Notes: generated from the sequence alone by a model not told the origin. Positions 35,353 through 43,807 are shown, counted from the stretch's first letter. The stretch: 49,559 bases of DNA from Acidiphilium iwatense (GCF_021556475.1 NZ_JAKGBZ010000025.1:1-49559); one strand, 5' to 3'. Numbers and translations: made by a program.

Positions 35353-37650
35353 TCAGCGCTCGAGCAGCATCAGATCTGCGAGATCCTGCTCTCGTTGCTT
35401 GGCACGGCGATCATAGCTTGCCTGATTTTTGACGCACAGCAGGCTGTAGGGCCGGCCTCGCTTATCGGTCGTTGCATCGACATTGCAACGCGCCTGTTTG
35501 ATCGTTCCTTGGAGGTGAGCGCGATCGGCTTCCGCAGCCTTGAAGATCCACGTTCTGCTTTCCGTGTTGTCGAGAAAGCGCGCGAGTTCGGCACAGCGGG
35601 CACAGCGGCAAGAAAGCTTGCTCGCGCGACGCCAGTCGGGCGGCGGTGCGAGTGGCTCCGCGGTTCGCGCGCGCAGGTGGGCGAGACAGGCCGCGCGCAG
35701 TCGCTCGATCGCCTGGCTTGGCGACATAGTCAGGGTAGTCAGCCGCCGAAGTGCTGGGATCAGAATGGAATCCGGGTCATAGTGCTGCGGTCTGGCCAGT
35801 ATATGATCTGCGGCGCGCCCTGCCAAAGTCGCGTCGATTGCGCCGAGCCCGTTCAGAAGATCGACGACGATGCCGGGCCGCATCCTGGCCTGGTTCTGCC
35901 AGGGCTCGGGCGTGACGCCGTGTGCCGGATCACCCGGCAACTTGGCGATCATCAGGCTGGCAGCATCCACCAGGCGCAACCCGGGATGTTGCTGGCGAAG
36001 AGTCGTGGCGCGGGCAAGCAGGTCGGCGCAGGCCGCGAACGCCGTCGCGGCGGTCCCGGCGATAATCTGCTCGAGCAGGGCGCTCTGCCGCTTAGGAGGA
36101 AGGCAGGCGAGTCCGCCGACAATGGCCTCATTATCGCCCTTCTCGTGATGACCAGTCGCGACAATGTCCCTGAGGGCTCTCTCGATCATCGCTGTGTCAC
36201 GCAACCGGGTCAGCAAGGCAAGCAGCCGCGCGGCCGCACTTGGCCCTTCACTTTCGCGCGGATACCAATTTTGCTGCGGCCATTGCGCCAGCATATGCCC
36301 GGTCAGCTCATGTGCCGCGCACCAGAGTGGCGTTTCCTGCTCCGCTCCGACCGCTTCCCAGCGGCCAACCAGGTCATCGAGATAGGGAAGCGTCACCGCA
36401 AGACCCGCCTGGCTCAGCACCGCGAATATCCGCGCGCTTGGCCACAGCACCAGAGCCGCCCGGCGATAGGTGCGCTCGAACGAGGCGCCTTCATTACCGG
36501 TCGCCTCGTGGAAATGCTCCTCGTCAGGAGCCAGATCCTCGCCCGCGTCAGGCGGTGCAAACTCATCCCCCTCCACGGGAATCGGGCCGAGCACCACGGC
36601 ATCGCCATCGGGGCGCCGCCAGTCCGATAGGATCACGCTCCGGTCGACGACCTCTCCCGCCTCGAAGGCTTCGGCGTCATCCACCCAGCGCCCGCGCCAC
36701 GACCCGTCGTAGCGCTCCGAATATTCGGCGATTCCGCTTTCCTCGATCGTCAGCAGCGCCAGATGCAGATCGCACTGCGCCTCCCGCGCGGCGGCAGAAA
36801 GCACACCCGCCCGCGCCGCATCGGCACCCTTCAGCGCGGCAAAGCCGAGTTCGGCCGGCGTATAGGCGTGCTCGAGGAGATAGACCAGCTTCTCCGGCGA
36901 ATCCTCATCGGCCGCCTGTTTCGCCGCGCGCCACCCCTGTAACAGCACCGTCAGGCGCGCCTGTTCGGATTCATAGCTGGGGGCTCTGGGTGGACGGCCC
37001 TTGCCCCACCGCAGCAAATTATAGACCAGCGTCAGGCGATATCCTTGGGTGATCGGCAGAACCTCATGGACGCAATCAGCATAGAAGGCGGTGAACGCCG
37101 CTTCGGCCGGGTCTTCACTGTGAAGATCGAGCTGGATCTCCCGCCTCTTGTGCCGGACGATCAGCGTGCCGCCGGCGAACCGCGAGGGCAGCACGACGAG
37201 AAGTGTCGCGAACATGCCCGGTGCTTTCTCGGTGTCACGGTGGCCGACGAAGAAGCTGCCCTCGTCATAGATCAGCAACTTGTAGAATTCGGCATCGACC
37301 GGCTCGCTCACCCCGAGCCCCTCGGCCGCCCGCGCCACGATCGTCGCGAGTGTCTCCGCCCAACGCCGCCCGCCGATGCGCACCCGATCGGGGCCGATCT
37401 GCCAGGTGCGCCGGACATTCTGATCGACGATCGTGGCCTTGCCCCTTCCATAGGGGGCGGGCTCGGCGCATGCGATGAGTTGCCCGGCCTGCACCGGCAG
37501 CAACGGTAAAGCCACCTGGCCCGCACCATCGACCTCCAGCGACGGCACGCCCAGAACTTCCATGCCAGACGTCCAGAAATCACCCGGCCGGCGCACCGTG
37601 CCGAGGAGCGAGTCAAGTTCAGACGCGATCGATACCGACATACGGGTCAT
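35353..37650 (-). CDS. Large 2OG-Fe(II) oxygenase with helical C-terminal extension
   Basis: 765 residues from ATG 37650 (a better position than the first ATG of the frame at 37704; TAGGT lies upstream). The N-terminal third is a prolyl-4-hydroxylase-type domain. H137-x-D139 lies in FVGHRDTEK, H195 in CVHEVLPITQGYRLTLVY, and R205 is the probable 2OG arginine. The rest is long helical repeat-like sequence, with an acidic linker (EGDEFAPPDAGEDLAPDEEH) and a Cys cluster (CRCARC) near the C terminus. Such fused proteins occur in accessory regions of Proteobacteria with unknown substrate. Position beside a TOTE protein and IS debris suggests horizontal acquisition. Confidence 0.75.
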   Translation of the reverse strand: MTRMSVSIASELDSLLGTVRRPGDFWTSGMEVLGVPSLEVDGAGQVALPLLPVQAGQLIACAEPAPYGRGKATIVDQNVRRTWQIGPDRVRIGGRRWAETLATIVARAAEGLGVSEPVDAEFYKLLIYDEGSFFVGHRDTEKAPGMFATLLVVLPSRFAGGTLIVRHKRREIQLDLHSEDPAEAAFTAFYADCVHEVLPITQGYRLTLVYNLLRWGKGRPPRAPSYESEQARLTVLLQGWRAAKQAADEDSPEKLVYLLEHAYTPAELGFAALKGADAARAGVLSAAAREAQCDLHLALLTIEESGIAEYSERYDGSWRGRWVDDAEAFEAGEVVDRSVILSDWRRPDGDAVVLGPIPVEGDEFAPPDAGEDLAPDEEHFHEATGNEGASFERTYRRAALVLWPSARIFAVLSQAGLAVTLPYLDDLVGRWEAVGAEQETPLWCAAHELTGHMLAQWPQQNWYPRESEGPSAAARLLALLTRLRDTAMIERALRDIVATGHHEKGDNEAIVGGLACLPPKRQSALLEQIIAGTAATAFAACADLLARATTLRQQHPGLRLVDAASLMIAKLPGDPAHGVTPEPWQNQARMRPGIVVDLLNGLGAIDATLAGRAADHILARPQHYDPDSILIPALRRLTTLTMSPSQAIERLRAACLAHLRARTAEPLAPPPDWRRASKLSCRCARCAELARFLDNTESRTWIFKAAEADRAHLQGTIKQARCNVDATTDKRGRPYSLLCVKNQASYDRRAKQREQDLADLMLLER

Positions 37651-37929
37651 GCAGAACCTACCCGGGATATGGAGAAGAAGTCGTGGACGCTCTAATCGCC
37701 TCAATCATGGATGTCGATCTGCCCCGATGCAAGCCGGCGAAGGATGGTAACGACGCGAGGAGAGATCGCTTGCGGTCAGCGTCCCGCGCACAACGTCGTG
37801 CAGTTTGTCGCGCGTCTGCGCAAGGCGATCTGCAACATGAAACAACCAACCAGCAGTATCCTTCGACGGCGGCCGGTGTCGATCGGCGTTCCAGCCGAGC
37901 GCCAGGTTGAGAACAAGGCCAGTTCACCA

Positions 37930-38310
37930 TCGACGACATGACGACGGATCAGCAGCCCTCATGAGTTTCAATGGACCGAACCCCACCGCCAGTACGTAGC
38001 CCTTGCCAGTGCGGCAGGTTTCTTCTGATATCGCCGCCGCCATAGACGCTGTCGACGGCAACCATCGCCGCAGGAGGAGATCCTTCTCCGAAGAAGTCGG
38101 TCGGAGATCGACCGGAGGGGCGACGGGCACGTCCGCTGTAATCGCAATCACGCGCGATCGCTTGATCATCTGAGCGGCCAACTGCGGTTTGCTCGCAAAG
38201 CTGGCCCCGGTGCCGCGTGCCATGTCCAAGCATATCAGATCGTTGGCCCAGCTTTTCAGAAGATACAGCGCGCGGTCGATGAGCCGGGTCTGGAAGAGGA
38301 TCGTGTACGC
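37930..38310 (-). pseudogene. IS701-family transposase remnant
   Basis: Two minus-strand frames carry adjacent pieces: LIDRALYLLKSWANDL and FASKPQLAAQMIKRSR in one frame, VAVDSVYGGGDIRRNLPHW in another, then GKGYVLAVGFGP. These are the catalytic-domain segments of IS701 transposases (conserved Asp-Ser-Val-Tyr-Gly). Frameshifts interrupt them. The flanking sequence 37651-37930 has no convincing gene. Confidence 0.6.
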
Positions 38311-38318
38311 CATAGTCG

Positions 38319-38332
38319 TTGATCCAAATCAA
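38319..38332. promoter_or_regulatory. Perfect FNR/FixK box upstream of the DUF1127 gene
   Basis: TTGATCCAAATCAA is an exact TTGAT-N4-ATCAA match, centred about 105 nt before the ATG. A weak -10-like TGTAAC lies at 38353-38358, near the position expected for class II activation. Confidence 0.8.
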
Positions 38333-38430
38333 GGACACAAATCGTGGCCGGTTGTAACCGGAGCGTCCGGAAACGCCCGAAACAGAAGTGCCCCAAGGGG
38401 GCTGGCGTTTGATCCAGAGAGGCGAAACCC

Positions 38431-38709
38431 ATGTCTACGGTGACAAAGCAGAACGATTTCAAGTTGAAGACCACGAACGTGGTTACCGAGCTGGAAGCGG
38501 CGATCGCCGCGGCCCTGCACCATAACTCGAACCGGATGGTTAAGCTGTTCAAGCGTTGGCGCAGGATGGTAGTCGCGCGGCGCGCTCAGCGAGACGCTTA
38601 TTTTGAGCTCTCCAAGATGAGTGATCACGAGTTCGACGATCTCGGCGTCTCGCGCACAAATATCAGTAACATAGCCACAACTCGTTGCGACCGTCGGCGC
38701 CCGTTCTAA
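38431..38709 (+). CDS. DUF1127 family small protein
   Basis: 92 residues. An N-terminal region of ordinary composition (VTKQNDFKLKTTNVVTELEAAI) is followed by a DUF1127-type Arg-rich helix: KRWRRMVVARRAQRDAYFELSKM, then SDHEFDDLGVSRTNI, the LSD-x-x-L-x-D-I/L-G-x-S-R signature. Known members are small stress- or phosphate-linked RNA-metabolism proteins in Alphaproteobacteria. A GAGAGG ribosome site precedes the ATG. The FNR box upstream suggests control by oxygen. Confidence 0.75.
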   Translation: MSTVTKQNDFKLKTTNVVTELEAAIAAALHHNSNRMVKLFKRWRRMVVARRAQRDAYFELSKMSDHEFDDLGVSRTNISNIATTRCDRRRPF

Positions 38710-38860
38710 CGCCGACTTGATCGACTGCGCCCTGGCCTGGATCACCGCTGAATTCGGCCGCGCGACGCGTGCTGGGGCACGTACCCTACCCACAATCGGA
38801 CAAAACCGGGCTTCGGTGGGCCGGCGACGGCTTGGTCAGGGTAATTTGAAAGGCACAGAT

Positions 38861-38881
38861 TGTATTGACGCTATCAATACA
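38861..38881. promoter_or_regulatory. Palindromic operator of the toxin-antitoxin pair
   Basis: TGTATTGA-N5-TCAATACA is a perfect 8-bp inverted repeat. It contains TTGACG (38865-38870), a good -35 element, with TATCTC 17 nt downstream as a -10. Repressor binding here would block transcription of the antitoxin-toxin operon. Confidence 0.75.
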
Positions 38882-38919
38882 TCGCTCTATCTCCTCTATT
38901 CTAGACAAGGAGACTGGCG

Positions 38920-39231
38920 ATGGTTCAGGCAGCACATACCGAGGCACGAAGCGGAAAGCCCCCAGCCCGCAAGGAGGATGTGATCCAGATCAGAACATCG
39001 GTCGAGACCAAGGCGATCCTCAACCGGGCAGCGGCACTGCGCGGGCAGAAACTATCGGAATTCATGCTCGACAGCGCACGACGCCAGGCGGAGGATGCAA
39101 TACTCGATCAACGTGTATTCTTCCTCGCACCCGCTGCGCATGAAGCTTTCCTGGCCATGCTCGATGCGCCCGCCAAGCCAACGAAGGCGCTGCAGACGCT
39201 GCTGAAACGAAAGCCTGCCTGGGAACGCTGA
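38920..39231 (+). CDS. DUF1778 antitoxin (TacA-like)
   Basis: 103 residues. The ribbon-helix-helix start DVIQIRTSVETKAILNRAAALRGQKLSEFMLDSARRQAEDAILDQ is typical of DUF1778/TacA antitoxins. The C-terminal part (FFLAPAAHEAFLAMLDAP) would wrap the toxin. AAGGAG is a good ribosome site. The stop codon TGA overlaps the toxin start by one base (TGATG). It sits beneath the palindromic promoter site and probably autorepresses. Confidence 0.9.
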   Translation: MVQAAHTEARSGKPPARKEDVIQIRTSVETKAILNRAAALRGQKLSEFMLDSARRQAEDAILDQRVFFLAPAAHEAFLAMLDAPAKPTKALQTLLKRKPAWER

Positions 39232-39788
39232 TGGCCGGGAAGGGGGCGGGCGAAGGGAAAGGTTTACGACAGAGACCCCAGGTTCTTGCCCCTGAGCGTT
39301 TGGACACAAGCCACGACACCTCGTCCTTTCGGAATGGCAAGCATCCCTCACTCGATGACTGGCTCCGCAATCGTGCGCTGGCCAGCGAAGGGTTGTCGGC
39401 ACGAACTTATGTCGTCTGCACCGCGAGCGAACCGACCCGGGTGGTGGGGTATTATGCGATTACGACGGCGATGGAGCAGCGGCTGGCGCTCCCGAATGCA
39501 AAGCTGCGACGCGGCATGCCCGAGCAGATTCCCTTGCTGCTCATTGGCCGTCTGGCGCTCGATCAGGCCTATCGCGGGATCGGATTGGGAACCGATTTGC
39601 TATCCGACGCTCTCAGGCGCTGTCTCGCTGCTTCGGAAATCGCCGGAGTCCGGGCCATCGTGGCCCACGCCATCGATGATGACGTAGTGGGGTTCTATCG
39701 GCGCCATGGCTTCCTGCTCTCGCCGCTTGGCGACAGGGTTATGCTGATGCCGATCGAAACCGCGCGGGTGCTGCTCGCGGAGGGCTGA
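39231..39788 (+). CDS. GNAT toxin (TacT-like) acetyltransferase
   Basis: 185 residues. After a divergent first ~20 residues it reads LDDWLRNRALASEGLSARTYVVC and has the acetyl-CoA loop in LALDQAYRGIGLGTDLLSDAL. DDDVVGFYRRHGF contains the catalytic-region Tyr. TacT-like toxins acetylate the amino group of charged tRNAs and stop translation. The pairing with DUF1778 and the overlapping ATG support this. The first ~20 residues (MAGKGAGEGKGLRQRPQ) look poorly conserved, so a later start is possible. Confidence 0.88.
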   Translation: MAGKGAGEGKGLRQRPQVLAPERLDTSHDTSSFRNGKHPSLDDWLRNRALASEGLSARTYVVCTASEPTRVVGYYAITTAMEQRLALPNAKLRRGMPEQIPLLLIGRLALDQAYRGIGLGTDLLSDALRRCLAASEIAGVRAIVAHAIDDDVVGFYRRHGFLLSPLGDRVMLMPIETARVLLAEG

Positions 39789-40024
39789 ACCGCGAACACC
39801 GCTCACGCGACAAATGCGATGGCAGTTCCTGTGCGCGGCGCGAAGGCGGGCTGTTCTTCGGCTTGTGCGAGACATTTGGTGCGGGGGGCTTCCTGACAGT
39901 GCGTGGCAGGGTTTGTTCGCCACAGGAAGCCGCCGCGTACGGGACCGGTCCCTCGTTCATTACGGTTGCAGTGCATTCGGATCATGAATTCGATCGTCGG
40001 CACCAATGAAAACGTAGCGCGCTA

Positions 40025-40444
40025 TCAGAAATGCCTGTTGCGGTAGGTCCCAATCCCGAGTTCCAGGCTCTGGGCGATGCGCCGCGCCGCCGCGACGAAA
40101 CGTGGCGCTTCCTCGGGGCAGATGCCGTGCGTCGTCTCGGCGAACAGGTCGAGCCAGAGAGCGAAATGGTCCGGCTCGACCGGCAGTGTCATGTGTTTCT
40201 GCATCGGGGTGCCATGATAGCGGCCGGTTTTCAGCATCACCGCCGACCAGAACGCGCACATCCGGCCGAGATGGGTACCCCAGTCATGGATGCGCGCCTC
40301 GAAGATCGGCCCGAGCAGCGCATCCTGCCGAATTCTGGCATAAAACGCATGCACGACGCGCTCGATCATCGCTTCGTCGATCGTCTCGATAGTCTGGCCA
40401 TGGACGGCGCCTGAAGCAGGCGTGGTTATGACAACGGCGCTCAT
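40025..40444 (-). CDS. Group III truncated haemoglobin
   Basis: 139 residues from ATG 40444 (GGAAGG upstream). The globin core is recognisable: RVVHAFYARIRQDALLGPIF and then the DWGTHLGRMCAFWSAVML segment, followed by TGRYHGTPMQKHMTL with the likely proximal His. Group III trHbs handle nitric oxide or reactive nitrogen and oxygen at low level. The gene is divergent from the nsrR-like gene, and the space between carries a dyad shared with the ytfE promoter. Confidence 0.88.
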   Translation of the reverse strand: MSAVVITTPASGAVHGQTIETIDEAMIERVVHAFYARIRQDALLGPIFEARIHDWGTHLGRMCAFWSAVMLKTGRYHGTPMQKHMTLPVEPDHFALWLDLFAETTHGICPEEAPRFVAAARRIAQSLELGIGTYRNRHF

Positions 40445-40479
40445 GCGAGGGCCTTCCAATATCGGCATTAAAAATACCT

Positions 40480-40495
40480 GAATAAACATCTATTC
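40480..40495. promoter_or_regulatory. Candidate NsrR operator in the trHb/nsrR intergenic
   Basis: GAATA-AACATC-TATTC is a dyad of the form GRATA-N6-TATYC. The same form occurs before the RIC gene at 41029-41044. AATGC...ATACC-type words also recur in both regions. The assignment to the Rrf2 regulator is inferred from position. Confidence 0.45.
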
Positions 40496-40527
40496 CAGTA
40501 AATGCAATACCGGTTTATGATGTCGCC

Positions 40528-40965
40528 ATGCGATTGACCCAGTTCACCGATTTCGGGCTGCGCGCCCTCATCCTTCTGGCCGATCACGAGGGCGAAGTGC
40601 AGAGCGCCGCGGCGATCGCGGAGGCGCTCGATGTTTCGGTGCATCACATGGCGAAGGTGCTGCAGGCCATGGGCGCCGCCGGATTCGTGCGCAGCCAGCG
40701 TGGCAAGCAGGGTGGGGTCGCGCTGGCACGCCCGGCCGCATCGATTCGAATCGGCGCGGTGGTGCGCGCGCTGGAGGCGGATCAGCCTTTGGTCGAATGC
40801 TGCCGCGCCGATGGCGGCGCCTGCGTCCTGACCCCTGCTTGCAGGCTCCGATCCATCCTGGTCGCCGCCGAGCAGGCATTTCTCGCCTATCTGGACAAGT
40901 TCACCCTGGTGGATTGCCGGATCCCCGATCTCGCCCGGCTGATTGGATCGGCCCACGCCGCATAG
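40528..40965 (+). CDS. nsrR: Rrf2-family regulator, NsrR-like
   Basis: 145 residues. The winged helix is at residues 1-75 (MRLTQFTDFGLRALILLAD, then VHHMAKVLQAMGAAGFVRSQRGKQGGVALARPA). Three cysteines in the cluster-binding loop (ECCRADGGACVLTPACRLR) match the NsrR spacing for an iron-sulfur cluster that reacts with NO. Its neighbours (trHb on one side, RIC on the other) are typical NsrR targets, which favours NsrR over IscR or another Rrf2. Confidence 0.88.
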   Translation: MRLTQFTDFGLRALILLADHEGEVQSAAAIAEALDVSVHHMAKVLQAMGAAGFVRSQRGKQGGVALARPAASIRIGAVVRALEADQPLVECCRADGGACVLTPACRLRSILVAAEQAFLAYLDKFTLVDCRIPDLARLIGSAHAA

Positions 40966-41028
40966 GGGTTTGCTGCATCTGAACAAGAGCCCGTGCCGAC
41001 AAATCGGTATTGACAATGCTTATTTGTT

Positions 41029-41044
41029 GGATAAATTGGTATCC
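41029..41044. promoter_or_regulatory. Candidate NsrR operator before the RIC gene
   Basis: GGATA-AATTGG-TATCC has the same GRATA-N6-TATYC form as the dyad at 40480. It lies about 33 nt upstream of the ATG at 41077. GGTATTGACAATGC at 41006-41019 gives a second related word. Confidence 0.45.
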
Positions 41045-41076
41045 GTGATACTCATTAACCTCGAATGGAGGAGATC

Positions 41077-41772
41077 ATGAGCCAATTCGCCGATACCAAC
41101 GCGATCGCCAACCAGACAGTCGGTCGGATCGCTGCGACCCTGCCGGGTGCTGCCGCCATTTTCCAGGACCATGGCGTCGATTTCTGCTGCGGTGGCGATC
41201 GGACCCTGGCGGATGCTGCGGCGAAACGCGCCCTCGATCTCGATGCGCTGATCGGCGAACTCGCCGCAGCCAATCCGGTGGAAGACGTATCATGGGATGC
41301 GGCGCCGACCGCGGAACTGATCGAGCACATCAGAACGCGCTACCACAGTGTGCATCTGCGCGAACTGCCCTGGCTGATCCGCCTCGCGCATAAGGTCGAG
41401 GCAGCCCACAAGGAGAATGGCCGTGTGCCTGCGGGCGTTGCCGACCTGCTGTCCCGCCTGCTCGCCGGGATCAACGTCCATCAGCGGCGCGAGGAAGTCG
41501 GGCTGTTCCCGATGATGCAGGCCGGAGGCAGACCGATGATCGAAGCGGCGATCGCCACCATGCGCGCTGAGCACGACGATCATGGCGCGGTGCTGGCCGA
41601 GATCGACCGGCTTACCCAGAACCACACGGCGCCCGACGATGCTTGCGCGACCTGGCGGGCACTCTGTGTCGGCCTGTCCAAGTTTCATGACGATCTCATG
41701 ATGCATGTGCATATCGAAAATAATATCCTGTTTCCACGCTTTGCCGGCAATCCCGCTACCCACGCCGCGTGA
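41077..41772 (+). CDS. ytfE: RIC/YtfE-type iron-sulfur cluster repair di-iron protein
   Basis: 231 residues from ATG 41077, with GGAGGAG just upstream. The N-terminal ScdA-type domain contains IFQDHGVDFCCGGDRTL with the conserved CC. The C-terminal hemerythrin-like domain shows repeating His and Glu ligands: RYHSVHLRELPWL, HQRREEVGLFPMM, AEHDDHGAVL and HVHIENNILFPR. It repairs clusters damaged by NO or oxidants. It follows the regulator NsrR and has a candidate operator before it. Confidence 0.92.
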   Translation: MSQFADTNAIANQTVGRIAATLPGAAAIFQDHGVDFCCGGDRTLADAAAKRALDLDALIGELAAANPVEDVSWDAAPTAELIEHIRTRYHSVHLRELPWLIRLAHKVEAAHKENGRVPAGVADLLSRLLAGINVHQRREEVGLFPMMQAGGRPMIEAAIATMRAEHDDHGAVLAEIDRLTQNHTAPDDACATWRALCVGLSKFHDDLMMHVHIENNILFPRFAGNPATHAA

Positions 41773-41807
41773 TGATGGGCCGGGTTCATACCAGAAGGTA
41801 AGCGAGC

Positions 41808-42131
41808 ATGGCGAACTCATCCAATGGTGCCCTGAACGAAGATCTGCTGCGCGAGGCGACACAACGGTTGCAAATGCTCGCGGCGCGCCAGCGCGACGAG
41901 TCGCTCACCGAGCTTGCGGAGGTGGTGGTGCATGAGGTGTTCCGTCTGTGCCTCACCGAGGTTCCCGATGCTGTGGAGGGCCACCGAACCACCACCCATG
42001 CGGCGCTTGTCGATGAAGTCGTGGCGCGAGTACGGCGCGCGACGCGTGCGGACCAAGACCAACGCCTCGACGAAGCGAGCGACGAATCCTTTCCCGCGAG
42101 CGATCCGCCCGCCTGGATCTATGCCCATTGA
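41808..42131 (+). CDS. Small conserved protein of unknown function
   Basis: 107 residues. The first part is helical and charged (LREATQRLQMLAARQRDESLTELAEVVVHEVF). The acidic tail DEASDESFPASDPPAWIYAH is a motif found in many small alphaproteobacterial proteins of unknown role. It is co-oriented between ytfE and fdxA, with an AAGG-containing ribosome site. A role in the nitrosative stress set is inferred from position only. Confidence 0.65.
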   Translation: MANSSNGALNEDLLREATQRLQMLAARQRDESLTELAEVVVHEVFRLCLTEVPDAVEGHRTTTHAALVDEVVARVRRATRADQDQRLDEASDESFPASDPPAWIYAH

Positions 42132-42164
42132 TCATCGGCCCGTGCGGCACGATGGAGACATGTG

Positions 42165-42497
42165 ATGACCTATGTGGTCACCGAAAACTGTATCAAGTGC
42201 AAGTACATGGATTGCGTGGAAGTCTGTCCGGTGGACTGCTTCTATGTCGGCGACAATATGCTGGTGATCCACCCCGACGAGTGCATTGATTGCGGCGTGT
42301 GCGAGCCGGAATGTCCGGCCGAGGCGATCGTGCCGGATCAGGATGCGAAGGCTGCCGCATGGCTGGAAAAGAACCGCGATTTCGCGTCGCTCTGGCCGAA
42401 CATCACCCGCAAGGGCACGCCGCCCGACGATGCCGACGCGTGGAAGGACAAGCCGGGCAAGGCTGATCTGTTCTCACCCGAGCCCGGCGAACCGTGA
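42165..42497 (+). CDS. fdxA: 7Fe ferredoxin ([3Fe-4S][4Fe-4S])
   Basis: 110 residues. The N terminus [20 protein letters not shown], then [11 protein letters not shown], then [16 protein letters not shown] contains the cysteines for both clusters in the FdxA arrangement. The C-terminal part ([19 protein letters not shown]) is typical of the family. It is a soluble electron carrier. ATG 42165 was preferred to the in-frame GTG 3 nt upstream. The next gene overlaps by GTGA. Confidence 0.93.
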   Translation: MTYVVTENCIKCKYMDCVEVCPVDCFYVGDNMLVIHPDECIDCGVCEPECPAEAIVPDQDAKAAAWLEKNRDFASLWPNITRKGTPPDDADAWKDKPGKADLFSPEPGEP

Positions 42498-42943
42498 CCA
42501 TCGCGGCGCTGCTGCCGGCCTACCGCTATCTGCTCGCGCTGCACGTGATCTCGGTCATCGTCTGGATGGCCGGGATGATCGTGTTGCCGGCGATCTATGC
42601 GCGCCATGCGGCGACACCACCGGAGACCGCGCGCGCGGCCGGCTTTGCCGAACTCGAACGCGCACTGGTCAAGCGCCTGGTCAATCCGGCGATGTATGCC
42701 GCCTGGGGGTTCGGCATCCTGCTGATCCTCACGCCCGGCGCGATCTCCTGGTCGGCCGGCTGGTGGTGGATCAAATTCATCGCCGTCCTGGCATTGTCCG
42801 GCTATCATGGTACGCTGTCGGCCTGGCGTCGCCGCTTGCGCGACTCGACCAACCGGCACGGTCCCCGCTTCTACGACATCGCGACGGCGATTCCGGTCGG
42901 CTTCGTCGTCCTGATCGTCGCGATGGTGGTGATCAAGCCGTGA
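42494..42943 (+). CDS. HemJ/CopD-like integral membrane protein
   Basis: 149 residues with four predicted membrane helices. [20 protein letters not shown] matches the first-helix pattern of the HemJ family (His, Trp, Ala-Gly, Leu-Pro), with [15 protein letters not shown] in the second and [17 protein letters not shown] in the third. HemJ is a protoporphyrinogen oxidase of O2-independent type. Several family residues (such as an Arg after Leu-Pro) are replaced, so CopD-like copper or haem handling is an alternative. The GTG start overlaps fdxA. Confidence 0.65.
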   Translation: MTIAALLPAYRYLLALHVISVIVWMAGMIVLPAIYARHAATPPETARAAGFAELERALVKRLVNPAMYAAWGFGILLILTPGAISWSAGWWWIKFIAVLALSGYHGTLSAWRRRLRDSTNRHGPRFYDIATAIPVGFVVLIVAMVVIKP

Positions 42944-42957
42944 AGGCCGATCGAACC

Positions 42958-43326
42958 TCAGCTTTTGCCGCGCAACCGATGTTCGAGCATATCGCGCAGC
43001 ACGACAGCATTGTTGTGTTCGGTATCGTGGGCCGCGAACAGCAGCGTCACCGTGCCGGCGCGGCACAGTTCCGCGAGTCGCTCCACAGGTTCCGGATTTT
43101 CCGCGAGTTCCCGCCGATAGAAGCGGCAAAACGCCTCCCAGTGCGCGGGATCATGGCCGAATGCGCGCCGGAGTTCATCGCTCGGCGCGATTTCCCTCAG
43201 CCAGAGGTCGATTTTTGCCCGCGCTTTGGCGAGGCCGCGCGGCCAAAGCCGATCGACCAGCACCCGCGTGCCATCCGATTCCGCCGGCGGATCGTAGGCG
43301 CGGCGGAGCCTCAGCCGCGCGGTCAC
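42958..43326 (-). CDS. DUF488 family protein (YeaO-like)
   Basis: 122 residues from GTG 43326, which overlaps the upstream AhpD-like gene (GTGA). RLRRAYDPPAESDGTRVLVDRLWPRGLAKARAKIDLWLREIAPS and the C-terminal VTLLFAAHDTEHNNAVVLRDML match the YeaO/DUF488 pattern. The reaction is unknown. The upstream extension of the frame lies within the preceding gene and was excluded. Confidence 0.8.
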   Translation of the reverse strand: MTARLRLRRAYDPPAESDGTRVLVDRLWPRGLAKARAKIDLWLREIAPSDELRRAFGHDPAHWEAFCRFYRRELAENPEPVERLAELCRAGTVTLLFAAHDTEHNNAVVLRDMLEHRLRGKS

Positions 43327-43664
43327 GGCGCAGGGTGCGCGTGATCGAGCGCGTTCAGCATGATCGTCGAATGGGCAAAGGCGCCGCCCGCGCGCATCTC
43401 CGCGGCGACCCATGCCGCCTCCATCAATTCCTCCGGCGTCGCCCCCGCGCGCTGCGCCGCCTTGGTATGACCCTCGATGCAGTAAGGGCACTGCGTCACA
43501 TGAGCGACGGCAACCGCGATGATCTGTTTCATCTTCGCCGACAGCGCGCCATCGGTAAAAGCAGCCCGGCTGAACGCATCGAACGCGGCGTGGACTTCCG
43601 GGGCGAGATCCCGCCGCCGCTTGCGAGTCGCGGGCGTGGACGGTGGATAAAGCGACTCAGTCAT
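43323..43664 (-). CDS. AhpD-like carboxymuconolactone decarboxylase family protein
   Basis: 113 residues from ATG 43664 (GAGGAG upstream). The CMD domain with the active-site pattern QCPYCIEGHTKAAQRAGATPEEL (C-x2-C and His) is that of AhpD-like peroxidases, which reduce peroxides or act as disulfide reductants. It is divergent from the oxidase genes, and the FNR box at 43707 lies about 50 nt upstream of it. Confidence 0.85.
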   Translation of the reverse strand: MTESLYPPSTPATRKRRRDLAPEVHAAFDAFSRAAFTDGALSAKMKQIIAVAVAHVTQCPYCIEGHTKAAQRAGATPEELMEAAWVAAEMRAGGAFAHSTIMLNALDHAHPAP

Positions 43665-43706
43665 GAATATCTCCTCGACACGGTCACCGACAGACGGCGG
43701 CTTGCA

Positions 43707-43720
43707 TTGATCCAGATCAA
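43707..43720. promoter_or_regulatory. Perfect FNR/FixK box between AhpD-like and oxidase genes
   Basis: TTGATCCAGATCAA matches the consensus exactly. It is centred ~50 nt upstream of the AhpD-like ATG and ~95 nt upstream of the first oxidase-operon ORF, so it may serve one or both. Confidence 0.82.
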
Positions 43721-43807
43721 TGAGGCCCGCTGCTGCCGCCGATACTACCGCATAACCACACAACGAGCAGGGTTTTCTCGCTCACAACCGCCGGATGGAT
43801 ATCTGCC

